64,000 nt of DNA from UBA965 sp040396955 (GTDB lineage Bacteria; Chloroflexota; Chloroflexia; Chloroflexales; Roseiflexaceae): positions 62,001 through 126,000 of the forward strand of contig JBBAWX010000006.1 of NCBI GenBank assembly GCA_040396955.1. The letters are read 5' to 3'. The notes under the pieces are model-generated. The model was not told the origin of the DNA and searched no databases. It saw only the letters and a list, made by a program, of their open reading frames with translations. Positions 42,210 to 50,504 of this stretch are shown piece by piece (positions within the stretch are counted from its first letter, which is position 1; the number at the start of each line of letters is the position of its first letter). Both the position numbers and the translations under genes were made by a program.

Positions 42210-43354
42210 GTGCTTCATCATCCGCCTCCGAGCATCTCGAAACGCTGGCCGTCCACGCTGGACACCAGGTCGATCCACACAACGGTGCGGTAACCCCGTC
42301 CATCGTGCTGTCGACAACCTTCGAACGCCATGTTGATGGGAGTTTCCCCAGCGGCTATGTGTATACACGGAGCCAGAACCCGAATCGCAGTGCCCTCGAG
42401 ACGGCACTCGCCACGCTCGAAGGCGGTGCACGTGCGTTTGCCTTTGCCTCTGGGCAAGCGGCCACGAACGCCGTTTTTCAGATGCTCAAAAGTGGCGACC
42501 ATGTGGTTATCGCCACCGAGTCGTATTTCGGCACCCCCAAGCTGATGCGCGAGGTCTACATGCACCTTGGCATCACGGCCTCGTTTGTCGACATGAGCAA
42601 TCTGACCGCAGTCCAAGCTGCTCTCACTCCGCAGACCAAAATCGTCTGGGTGGAGACCCCTTCAAACCCGCTATTGACCATCAGCGACATTGCCGCCATC
42701 AGCACCCTGGCACATTCCGTGGGGGCGCTCGTGGTCGTCGACAACACCTGGGCTTCCCCCATCATGCAACGCCCGCTCAGCCTCGGTGCCGACATCGTAA
42801 TGCACTCCACCACCAAGTACATCAGCGGGCACACCGATGCCCTCGGTGGCGCCTTGATTACTGCGCGTGACGACGAAACCAGCGCCCGCATCAACATGAT
42901 ACAGACACTGGCCGGCGCAGTACCCTCGCCCTTTGACTGCTGGCTCATCATGCGCGGCATCCGCACATTGCCATTGCGCGTGCGCCAACAGAGCCACAAC
43001 GCTCAGCGTATCGCCGAGTTTTTGGCCGATCATCCTGCCGTGGAAACGGTCTTTTATCCAGGGCTCGAAAGCCATCGCGGCCATGAGATTGCTTCCCAGC
43101 AAATGGTGGGCGGTTTTGGGGGCATGTTGTCGTTTGCGGTGCATGGCGGAGCGCCTGCGGCCATGGCGATTAGCAACCGTCTGCAGTATTTCACCCGTGC
43201 AACCAGCCTTGGCGGGGTCGAGAGCTTGATTGAGCACCGGGCATCCATCGAGGGTCCAGGGAGCCTGACTCCGCAAAACCTGTTGCGCGTATCGGTCGGC
43301 ATCGAGCATGTCGACGACCTGATTGGCGATCTCCGCCAGGCGCTGAACGTCTGA
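42206..43354 (+). CDS. Trans-sulfuration PLP enzyme (cystathionine gamma-synthase/lyase family)
   Basis: A 382-residue fold-type I PLP enzyme. Family features: YTRSQNPN near residue 52, the FASGQAATNAVF loop, the PLP Asp in VVVDNTWASP and the Schiff-base Lys in HSTTKYISGH; the C-terminal LGGVESLIEHRAS is typical. The family includes cystathionine synthases, beta/gamma-lyases and methionine gamma-lyase, and sequence does not separate them with certainty. It could synthesise cystathionine from an activated homoserine or cleave it. The start codon overlaps the LysE stop by 4 bases. Confidence 0.88.
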   Translation: MSASSSASEHLETLAVHAGHQVDPHNGAVTPSIVLSTTFERHVDGSFPSGYVYTRSQNPNRSALETALATLEGGARAFAFASGQAATNAVFQMLKSGDHVVIATESYFGTPKLMREVYMHLGITASFVDMSNLTAVQAALTPQTKIVWVETPSNPLLTISDIAAISTLAHSVGALVVVDNTWASPIMQRPLSLGADIVMHSTTKYISGHTDALGGALITARDDETSARINMIQTLAGAVPSPFDCWLIMRGIRTLPLRVRQQSHNAQRIAEFLADHPAVETVFYPGLESHRGHEIASQQMVGGFGGMLSFAVHGGAPAAMAISNRLQYFTRATSLGGVESLIEHRASIEGPGSLTPQNLLRVSVGIEHVDDLIGDLRQALNV

Positions 43355-43415
43355 CGAGTTCGATAGTGTGAATGTGTGTGTGTATTCGTCGCCCGTTATG
43401 GAGAAAGGCACCATC

Positions 43416-43589
43416 ATGGCAGCTCATGCAGTGTGTCCGGAATGTGACGCAGACATCATCTTTGCCCCTGGGACCGTGGCCGGCGAAATCATCGTCTGCC
43501 CCGATTGTGCGGCCGAACTGGAAGTTATTTCGGTTACGCCGGCAGCCGTCGAATTGGCCCCCGAGGTTGGCGAGGACTGGGGCGAATAA
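43416..43589 (+). CDS. lysW: LysW amino-group carrier protein
   Basis: A 57-residue acidic zinc protein that holds the growing amino acid on the gamma-carboxyl of its last Glu. Zinc Cys pairs are C7-x2-C10 (CPEC) and C28-x2-C31 (CPDC), and the C terminus is the diagnostic EDWGE. AGAAAGG precedes the ATG at 43416. First gene of the LysW set, followed 31 bases later by lysX. Confidence 0.95.
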   Translation: MAAHAVCPECDADIIFAPGTVAGEIIVCPDCAAELEVISVTPAAVELAPEVGEDWGE

Positions 43590-43620
43590 CTGCTCTCATT
43601 TACCAGAAGAGGAGATGCCC

Positions 43621-44481
43621 ATGCGCATCGGTGTGCTGTGTTCGCGGATTCGTGTCGAAGAGAAACTCCTCTTCGCCGAACTCGAAGCCCGTGGAATCGA
43701 ATATGTGCGCCTCAACGATGATGAGCTCATTTTTGACCTGAACTCCGGATCGTACCCGTACGACGTCGTACTCGAGCGCTCCATTCATCATTCGCGTGCG
43801 CTCTATGCGCTCCATGCCCTCAACGATGCGGGTGTCCCAACCGTTAATACGGCCCACGTGGCTCGTATTTGTGGTGACAAATTCTTGACCACCCAGGCGC
43901 TCATCAGCCATGGGGTGCCCACCCCCAAGACCCGGATGGCCTTTACGGCCGAATCAGCGCTCCAGGCCATCGAAGAGCTCGGCTACCCGGCGGTGCTCAA
44001 GCCGGCCATCGGCTCGTGGGGACGCCTGATTTCCAAGGTCAACGACCGTGAAGCCGCCGAGTCCATCCTCGAGCACAAAGAAATCCTCGGCTCCTATCAC
44101 CATTCGATTTTTTACATCCAAGAGTACGTCAACAAACCCAACATGCGCGACATCCGGGCCTTCGTGGTCGATGACGCATGCATTGGTGCCATTTATCGCA
44201 CGAGCCCACACTGGATTACCAACACGGCCCGCGGCGGGCAAGCCAGTGTGTGCCCGTTGACCAGCGAACTCACCGATATCTGCGTGGCGGCCGCCCAGGC
44301 GGTGGGAGGTGGCGTCGTGGCCATCGACCTCCTCGAAGACAACGACGGACAGTTGCTCGTCAACGAAGTCAACTACACCATGGAGTTCCGCAATAGTATT
44401 ACTCCGACGGGTGTCAATATTCCCGGCCGCATCATCGACTACACCGTCGCTGTGGCACAGGGCCACCGAAAGGGGCTGTGA
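43621..44481 (+). CDS. lysX: LysX/ArgX: LysW-aminoadipate or LysW-glutamate ligase
   Basis: A 286-residue ATP-grasp ligase (RimK family) that joins the alpha-amino group of aminoadipate or glutamate to the C-terminal Glu of LysW. The ATP-grasp core includes YPAVLKPAIGSWGR, IQEYVNKP.MRDIRAFVV and the metal site LLVNEVNYTMEFRNS. The TMEF-x-N segment resembles Thermus LysX, which uses aminoadipate, but this is not decisive. AGGAG sits just before the ATG at 43621. Followed by the Nudix gene with an overlapping TGATG junction. Confidence 0.92.
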   Translation: MRIGVLCSRIRVEEKLLFAELEARGIEYVRLNDDELIFDLNSGSYPYDVVLERSIHHSRALYALHALNDAGVPTVNTAHVARICGDKFLTTQALISHGVPTPKTRMAFTAESALQAIEELGYPAVLKPAIGSWGRLISKVNDREAAESILEHKEILGSYHHSIFYIQEYVNKPNMRDIRAFVVDDACIGAIYRTSPHWITNTARGGQASVCPLTSELTDICVAAAQAVGGGVVAIDLLEDNDGQLLVNEVNYTMEFRNSITPTGVNIPGRIIDYTVAVAQGHRKGL

Positions 44482-45047
44482 TGACGCGACCATGGCAGGT
44501 ACTCGGCCGCCGCACGCTCCACCAGAGCGAATGGGTGAGCCTGCATCAAGACGACGTGCGGCTCCCCGACGGGAGCATCATCCATGGTCACCACGTAGTG
44601 GACTACCCTCGGCCAGCGGTCGGGGTGGTGCCACTGCGAAGCGACGGTGCCGTGCTCCTCGTCGAACACTACCGTTTCATTGTCGACCGCACCCACTGGG
44701 AAATCCCAGCCGGGCGGGTCGATGTGGGCGAGGATCATACCCAAGCAGCGACCCGTGAACTCTTCGAAGAAAGTGGTGCAATCGCCCAACGATTGACCTA
44801 CCTGGGCTGTTATCACCCCGCCAACGGCAGTAGCAACCAGACCTTTTTCGTGCATGTGGCCGAGGGGGTGGAGCAGGTGGCCGCCATCAGCGACACCAAC
44901 GAAATCATGTCGGCCCGCTGGTTCACACCGGCCGAAATCTGGCACCTCATCACACACAACGAAATTCGCGATGGACTCACCTTGACCGCATGGCTGTGGT
45001 GTGATGCCTACTTGCGTGGCATCTTCTCACCAAGGAGCACGCCATGA
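44481..45047 (+). CDS. NUDIX hydrolase (ADP-ribose pyrophosphatase-like)
   Basis: A 188-residue Nudix enzyme. The Nudix box is G-RVDVGEDHTQAATRELFEESGA (in parts: GRVDVGEDH, then RELFEESGA), matching GX5EX7REUXEEXGU except at one position. The RFxVDRTHWEIPAGRV context and C-terminal HLITHNEIRDG are those of ADP-ribose/nucleoside-diphosphate-sugar hydrolases. It overlaps lysX (TGATG) and lysY (ATGA), so it is a true member of the pathway operon although no Nudix step is known in this pathway. Confidence 0.88.
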   Translation: MTRPWQVLGRRTLHQSEWVSLHQDDVRLPDGSIIHGHHVVDYPRPAVGVVPLRSDGAVLLVEHYRFIVDRTHWEIPAGRVDVGEDHTQAATRELFEESGAIAQRLTYLGCYHPANGSSNQTFFVHVAEGVEQVAAISDTNEIMSARWFTPAEIWHLITHNEIRDGLTLTAWLWCDAYLRGIFSPRSTP

Positions 45048-46078
45048 TCCGTGTATCAATTGTAGGTGGCAGTGGCTACGTGGGGGGGGAGCTGTTGCGC
45101 TTGTTGTTGCGCCACCCACACGTCGACATCAACCAGGTGACGTCGGAGCGCTTGGCCGGCAAGCCGGTGACGAGCACGCACCCACACCTACGCGGTCACA
45201 CCGACCTCGTTTACACCAGCCAAAGCCAACTGAGCGACTGCGACCTATTGATCTTGGCCTTGCCACATGGATCGGCGGCGACCCGCATCACCGCCTACGC
45301 CGAGCTGGCCCCACGCATCATCGACTGCTCGGCCGATTTTCGGTTGCGCGACCCCGATGCATATCAGCGCTGGTACGGTGAGGCACATGCCAACCCGGCA
45401 TGGCTGGAACGGTTCGTATACGGTCTGCCTGAACTCAACCGCGACGCCATTCGCACTGCCACCCATGTCAGCGGGGTCGGCTGCAACGCCACCGCCACCA
45501 CCTTGGCACTCCTCCCGTTGGTGCGGGCCGGCATTCTTGCCCCACACGACGTGGTCATCAGCGACGTCAAAGTGGGCTCTTCCGAGGGGGGCGCGCAGAG
45601 CAACGATGGCTCACACCACCCAGAGCGGAGCGGTGTGGTACGCACCTTTGCGGCGACCGGCCATCGCCATACCGCTGAAGTCATCCAAGCCACAGGGCTC
45701 ACCAATGTGCATCTCTCGATTACGAGCGTGGAGCTTGTCCGTGGCGCAGTGGCCACAGTCCACTGCCTGCCTCAGCAGGTGGTCGATGAAAAAGCACTCT
45801 GGCGCGCCTACCGTGGTTGTTACCGCGAAGAGCCGTTTGTGCGCATCGTGCGTGAACGCGGTGGCATCCACCGTCTGCCCGAGCCTAAGTTGCTGAGTGG
45901 CACCAACTATGCCGATGTGGGATTCGACATCGACCCGCAGAGTGGGCGTATTGTGAGCATCTGCGCCATCGACAACTTGATGAAAGGGGCGGCCGGCAGT
46001 GCACTACAATGCCTCAACTTGATGTGCGGATTCCCCGAACACACCGCGCTTGACCAGATTGGGCTCCACCCATCATAA
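45044..46078 (+). CDS. lysY: LysY/ArgC: LysW-aminoacyl-phosphate reductase
   Basis: A 344-residue NADPH-dependent reductase of the ArgC family that turns the carrier-bound acyl phosphate into a semialdehyde. NADP motif GGSGYVGGELLRLLL at the N terminus, catalytic Cys in VSGVGCNATATTLAL and the SSEGGAQSNDGSHH segment followed by the conserved His region (FAATGHRHTAEV). Its start overlaps the Nudix stop by 4 bases. The link to LysW genes makes it LysY/ArgC of the carrier route rather than the acetyl route. Confidence 0.93.
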   Translation: MIRVSIVGGSGYVGGELLRLLLRHPHVDINQVTSERLAGKPVTSTHPHLRGHTDLVYTSQSQLSDCDLLILALPHGSAATRITAYAELAPRIIDCSADFRLRDPDAYQRWYGEAHANPAWLERFVYGLPELNRDAIRTATHVSGVGCNATATTLALLPLVRAGILAPHDVVISDVKVGSSEGGAQSNDGSHHPERSGVVRTFAATGHRHTAEVIQATGLTNVHLSITSVELVRGAVATVHCLPQQVVDEKALWRAYRGCYREEPFVRIVRERGGIHRLPEPKLLSGTNYADVGFDIDPQSGRIVSICAIDNLMKGAAGSALQCLNLMCGFPEHTALDQIGLHPS

Positions 46079-46144
46079 CGACTACGCACAGACGTGTGCA
46101 ACCCGTTTCGTATGGCCACCTACTAGACAAGGACGATTTTAATT

Positions 46145-47053
46145 ATGTCACGTAACTGGGCCATTGCCGGCATGATTCTGGCCTGCATCTTGTGGGGGAG
46201 CTCACACGCCATCGCCAAAGCCGCGCTCGACACCGTGCCACCGTTTTTGTTGGGAGCACTGCGCATCAGTATGACCATTCCCGTGCTGTCGTTGATTTTT
46301 TGGGGCACCAAGCGCCAAGCCGTCACTCCCAGCGATCGTTGGCCCATGGCACGGTTGAGCATGATAGGGGTGGTGGCAAGTTTTGTCTTTGGCTATAGTG
46401 GTATCAACCTAACCCTTTCATCAGATGCCTCCCTGCTCATCATCGGTGAGGTCATTTTTACGGCCGTGTTGGCGGCGTTCTTACTCCGTGAGCGCATCGA
46501 GCGCAATCGGCTCATCGGGGTCATCGTGGGCACGGTTGGAGCGGTCATCCTGATTGTCGGGTCAGCTGGCGCCAATAGTGAGGCAGCCCCCAACCGGCTC
46601 TTGGGGAATCTGTTGTTTTTGGCATGTCTTGCCTGTGAGTCCTACTACACGGTCCGCGGTGGAGTCTTCCTCAAACGCAACGACGCCATTAGCATGATGC
46701 TCATCGTCAACGCCGTCAGCCTGGTTGTATGGGTCCCCATCATCGTCTGGTACGCCAGTAGTGGGCAATTCCCGGTTTTTGACAATATCACCCTGCTCAG
46801 CACCATCTACTTGGCGCTCGTGCCCTCGGTGCTCTGCTACTTCTTGTGGTTCAACGCCATCCAGCACGTCGGTGCCACAGTCGCTGCCGTTGCACTGCTC
46901 TTCCAGCCGGTGGTAGGGGCACTACTCGGGATTACTCTGATGGGCGACCCGATTACCTGGCCGTTCATCATCGGAGGGACACTCGTCATCGGTGCACTCG
47001 TGCTAACCAGTCTGCCACAGGATGCCATGCGCACTACGGAGGCCAGCGTATGA
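46145..47053 (+). CDS. EamA/DMT family transporter (first of a pair)
   Basis: A 302-residue drug/metabolite transporter with 10 predicted helices in two EamA halves; signatures are ILWGSSHAIAKAAL at helix 1 and the repeated YSGINLTLSSDASLLIIGEVIF in the first half. Likely an amino acid or metabolite exporter. It shares strong similarity with the next gene (same SSHAxxKxA and SxLxIIGEVIFTAVLA segments), so the two arose by duplication. Stop overlaps the next start (ATGA). Confidence 0.85.
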   Translation: MSRNWAIAGMILACILWGSSHAIAKAALDTVPPFLLGALRISMTIPVLSLIFWGTKRQAVTPSDRWPMARLSMIGVVASFVFGYSGINLTLSSDASLLIIGEVIFTAVLAAFLLRERIERNRLIGVIVGTVGAVILIVGSAGANSEAAPNRLLGNLLFLACLACESYYTVRGGVFLKRNDAISMMLIVNAVSLVVWVPIIVWYASSGQFPVFDNITLLSTIYLALVPSVLCYFLWFNAIQHVGATVAAVALLFQPVVGALLGITLMGDPITWPFIIGGTLVIGALVLTSLPQDAMRTTEASV

Positions 47054-47967
47054 GCACGACTTGGGCCCTCATCCTGCTTGCCATTGCCAACATTCTCTGG
47101 GGATCATCACACGCCGTCGGCAAAATTGCCACTGATTCATTCGAGCCCGTGCTCCTCGCCGGCTTGCGGGTTGTCTTCGCGACTGCGTGTTTTTGGGGAT
47201 TACGCCTCAGCGGCGTGGCCCCAAGTGAGCCAATGCCCGCCGGGCAACGCCTGCGACTCGCCCTCTTAGGACTGATTGCGGTGGCAGCCGCACAGATGCT
47301 CGACTACAGTGGCCTCAATTTGACCACAGCCACCGACTCATCACTGATGATTATCGGTGAAGTCATTTTTACCGCTGTGCTCGCCGTCTTCATTGCCAAA
47401 GAATACCTTGGCTGGCAACGTGGTATTGGCATGATCATCGGCATCGTTGGGGTCGTCATCCTCACACTTGGCGGAGCACCTGACACCGAATATGCGCCGA
47501 ACCGCGCCCTCGGCAACACGCTGGTCTTGGCAGCCCTGCTCTGTGAATCTATTTTCACCGTGCTCGGTGCCAGCCTCGCACAACGCTTTCACCCCATGAC
47601 GATCATGCGTTGGACCTACACGGGCAGTTTGGTCATCTGGGTGCCGTACATCGTCTTTGTACTCATCACCGGTGCATTCCCCAGTGTGGGCTGGGATGCG
47701 TGGGTAGCGGTGGCCTATGTGGCCGTCTTTACCTCGGTCATCAGCTATCTGCTCTGGTTTTGGGTGCTCCGCACCGCCGGCTCAAGCCTCGGCGCGATGT
47801 CGCTGTTCATCCAACCGATTGTGGGATCGCTGATTGGGCTCTTCATCCTCAAAGAAGGCAGTAGCCCGGGGTTACTCGTCGGCGGCACGCTCATTTTTGT
47901 GGCACTCGCTCTGGCTACCTTCCAAAAGGAACCAACCACCCCCACGCAAAGGAGTCACCCATCATGA
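47050..47967 (+). CDS. EamA/DMT family transporter (second of a pair)
   Basis: A 305-residue 10-helix DMT transporter. The start WGSSHAVGKIATDSF and YSGLNLTTATDSSLMIIGEVIF repeat the features of the first copy. ATGA overlaps join it to the preceding DMT gene and to lysZ, so the pair is embedded in the LysW operon. Whether the two form a heterodimer or act alone is unknown; a link to export or uptake of a pathway product is inference. Confidence 0.85.
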   Translation: MSTTWALILLAIANILWGSSHAVGKIATDSFEPVLLAGLRVVFATACFWGLRLSGVAPSEPMPAGQRLRLALLGLIAVAAAQMLDYSGLNLTTATDSSLMIIGEVIFTAVLAVFIAKEYLGWQRGIGMIIGIVGVVILTLGGAPDTEYAPNRALGNTLVLAALLCESIFTVLGASLAQRFHPMTIMRWTYTGSLVIWVPYIVFVLITGAFPSVGWDAWVAVAYVAVFTSVISYLLWFWVLRTAGSSLGAMSLFIQPIVGSLIGLFILKEGSSPGLLVGGTLIFVALALATFQKEPTTPTQRSHPS

Positions 47968-48767
47968 TTGTCGTCAAAGTCGGCGGTGGTCTCGATGTCG
48001 ATTACGGCGCGCTTTGTGACGACATCGCGCAGCTTCAGCAGGCCGGGCAGCAGGTCGTGCTTGTCCACGGCGGCTCCGAAGAGACCAACCGCGTGGCCAC
48101 CGCACTCGGCACCCCACCACGGTTTGTGACCACCGCATCTGGCCATGTCAGTCGCTACACCGATCAAGCCGCCATGGATGTGTTCATGATGATCTATGCC
48201 GGCAAAATCAACAAGCGCGTCGTGGAGTTGTTGCAACAACGTGGCATCAACGCCTTCGGCTGTAGTGGGCTCGATGGCCGTATCCTCACGGCACAACGCA
48301 AGGCGCAGCTTCGCATCGTGGAAAACGGCAAGCAACTCATCTTGCGTGACGACCGCACCGGCACCATTGAGGCGGTCAACCAAGCCGTGCTTCACACCAT
48401 GATGCAGGCAGGCCTAACGCCCGTAATCGCGCCGATTGCCTGTAGCCATGACGGCGAGGCGCTCAACGTGGATGGCGACCGCGCTGCGGCACAGATTGCG
48501 ATGGCGCTCAAGGCCGACACGCTCGTCTTGTTGTCGAGTGTACCAGGTCTATTACGGAACTTCCCCGACACCAGTACCCTTATTCCGCACATTGGGAGAC
48601 ACGACATCGAACGCTACATGGATGTCGCCCAAGGGCGCATGAAAAAGAAGGTCATGGGAGCCGGTGAGGCCCTCGTAGGCGGGGTCAAACGTGTCATCAT
48701 GGCCGATGCACGCATTGCGCAGCCCATTCAAATGGCACTAGCCGGGCAAGGCACGGTCATCGACTAA
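47964..48767 (+). CDS. lysZ: LysZ/ArgB: LysW-aminoadipate/glutamate kinase
   Basis: A 267-residue amino acid kinase that phosphorylates the side-chain carboxyl of the carrier-bound amino acid. It has IVVKVGGGLDVD, the VLVHGGSEETNRVA loop, the NVDGDRAAAQIAMAL segment and the C-terminal MKKKVMGAGEALVGGVKRVIMAD, all as in the NAGK/LysZ family. Starts in overlap with the second DMT gene. Its last four bases overlap the stop of a convergent flavoprotein-like gene. Confidence 0.94.
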   Translation: MIVVKVGGGLDVDYGALCDDIAQLQQAGQQVVLVHGGSEETNRVATALGTPPRFVTTASGHVSRYTDQAAMDVFMMIYAGKINKRVVELLQQRGINAFGCSGLDGRILTAQRKAQLRIVENGKQLILRDDRTGTIEAVNQAVLHTMMQAGLTPVIAPIACSHDGEALNVDGDRAAAQIAMALKADTLVLLSSVPGLLRNFPDTSTLIPHIGRHDIERYMDVAQGRMKKKVMGAGEALVGGVKRVIMADARIAQPIQMALAGQGTVID

Positions 48768-49258
48768 GTTGTAGTGGCCGCCTGTTGCAACAGCGCAATC
48801 AGTGGTGCCTGATCGATGGTGTGTGCCTGCGCAAAGCCGCCCACAAAGCGTGATGATGCGACGACGACCCGCACCAACACGAAATCGGCGAAGCCGAAGC
48901 GCATCTCGGCCGCCGGAAAGCGGCGAAGATAGGCGGCTCGACATGCTTCGTAGCGTGTATCCGCCGTATTCAACACCTGTGCAGTACCCGCAATACTGAG
49001 GCGTGCCAAGGTCTGCACATCGACAATATCGGGGTGGTCAGGCGCGGTCAACAACACGGCCACACGCGGGTCTTGCAGGAGCTGACGGGTATGTGCGGCC
49101 AGCGTACTCACGTGCAGGATGAGCGACGTGCCATCAGGCTCGATGGCAAAGGCGACCATGCCCACATTGGGAGCGCCGTCAGGAGCAACAGTGGCGAGCG
49201 CTGCACTGCGTTGCTGGCACAATGCGCCAATGACGGTCGCAACATCGGATTGTGTCAT
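48764..49258 (-). CDS. Pyridoxamine-phosphate-oxidase-fold FMN-binding protein
   Basis: A 164-residue split-barrel protein of the PNPOx-like family: ALATVAPDGAPNVGMVAFAI, LILHVSTLAAHTRQLLQDPRVAVL and ARLSIAGTAQVL segments follow the fold order. Probably binds FMN or F420; substrate unknown. It is the only minus-strand gene between lysW and lysK, and its stop overlaps the lysZ stop by 4 bases. TTG at 49264 or ATG at 49258 may start it; neither has a strong ribosome-binding site. Confidence 0.75.
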   Translation of the reverse strand: MTQSDVATVIGALCQQRSAALATVAPDGAPNVGMVAFAIEPDGTSLILHVSTLAAHTRQLLQDPRVAVLLTAPDHPDIVDVQTLARLSIAGTAQVLNTADTRYEACRAAYLRRFPAAEMRFGFADFVLVRVVVASSRFVGGFAQAHTIDQAPLIALLQQAATTT

Positions 49259-49319
49259 CACCAAGACTCGTTTCTAGCGAGGGATTGAGCATCCACATCA
49301 TCTACCAACGGAAGGCATC

Positions 49320-50504
49320 ATGAGTATACCATCACCATTTACCACGCATGCCGATATCATGGCTCACGAAGATGGGCGCACCAGTGGCGCCTACACCAAA
49401 CGCGGTCTCGCCATTGTCCGCGGTCACGGCGCCACCCTGTGGGATGCCGATAATCGATGCTACATCGATTGTGTGGGCGGTCAAGGATCGGCCAATTTGG
49501 GGCACGGCCACCCGGCCGTCGTGGCAGCCATCCAGGCACAGGCAGCGACGCTCATCCACTGCCCCGAAATTTTCCACAACGACCAACGGGCCGCCTACCT
49601 CACCGAGCTCGGTGCAGCCCTGCCAGAGGGGCTTGGTCGCATCTTTTTGTGTAATTCGGGCACCGAGGCCGTGGAAGCAGCCCTCAAATTTGCACGCTTA
49701 ATCACCGGCCGGAGTGCAGTGGTCGCCGCCATGCGTGGCTTTCATGGGCGCACCATGGGCGCGCTTTCGGCAACGTACGAACCCAAATACCGCGAGCCCT
49801 TTGAGCCTCTCATCCCCGGCGTCAGCCACGTGCCATTCAACAACGTGGCCAAGTTAGCCGCTGCCGTGAACACAGAAACCGCCGCCGTCATCCTTGAGCC
49901 GGTACAGGGCGAAGGCGGTGTACGCCCCGCCGATTCCGAGTTTTTGCGCGTAGCCGCCGATTTGTGTCGCACCCATGGCGCTCTGTTGCTCATCGACGAA
50001 GTCCAGACCGGCTTTGGGCGCACGGGCAGTCTCTTTGCGATTACGCAGTTTGGCATCACCCCCGATGTACTCATCATGGCCAAATCAATGGCCGGTGGCA
50101 TCCCCATGGGCGCTATCGCCATGCATGAACGCTGGGGGGGATTTACTCCCTCGAGTCATGGCTCTACCTTCGGCGGCAATCCGCTCGCCTGCGCCGCCGC
50201 CCGGGCCACACTCAAAGCGCTACTCGATGACGATATCCCGGCCCAGGCAGCGCACAAAGGCGCGCACCTGATGCGCGAGCTCGCCGCACGCAACCTGAGC
50301 CATGTGCGTGAAATCCGCGGGCGTGGTCTGCTGATTGGCATTGAGCTCAAAGAACGTGTCCAACCTACCCTTGCTACTCTCATGGAACGCGGTCTCCTTG
50401 CACTCCCTGCTGGCCCCAACGTACTTCGGCTGTTGCCACCACTCATCATCAGCGACGCCGAAATCGACCAGGTCGTCGACATCGTGTCCCAGGTGCTGGC
50501 ATGA
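49320..50504 (+). CDS. lysJ: LysJ/ArgD: LysW-aminoadipate semialdehyde/glutamate semialdehyde transaminase
   Basis: A 394-residue class III PLP aminotransferase that puts the amino group on the carrier-bound semialdehyde. Features: FLCNSGTEAVEAALKFAR, GFHGRTMGALSAT, the PLP Asp in LLLIDEVQTGFGRTG and the Schiff-base Lys in IMAKSMAGG. GGAAGG precedes the ATG. The stop overlaps the lysK start (ATGA). Confidence 0.92.
   Translation: MSIPSPFTTHADIMAHEDGRTSGAYTKRGLAIVRGHGATLWDADNRCYIDCVGGQGSANLGHGHPAVVAAIQAQAATLIHCPEIFHNDQRAAYLTELGAALPEGLGRIFLCNSGTEAVEAALKFARLITGRSAVVAAMRGFHGRTMGALSATYEPKYREPFEPLIPGVSHVPFNNVAKLAAAVNTETAAVILEPVQGEGGVRPADSEFLRVAADLCRTHGALLLIDEVQTGFGRTGSLFAITQFGITPDVLIMAKSMAGGIPMGAIAMHERWGGFTPSSHGSTFGGNPLACAAARATLKALLDDDIPAQAAHKGAHLMRELAARNLSHVREIRGRGLLIGIELKERVQPTLATLMERGLLALPAGPNVLRLLPPLIISDAEIDQVVDIVSQVLA

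Noticed and set aside
43368..43415. GT-dinucleotide tract and an upstream start for lysW
   Set aside because: The repeat is only a few units long, and the ATG at 43416 gives the standard LysW length with a good ribosome-binding site.
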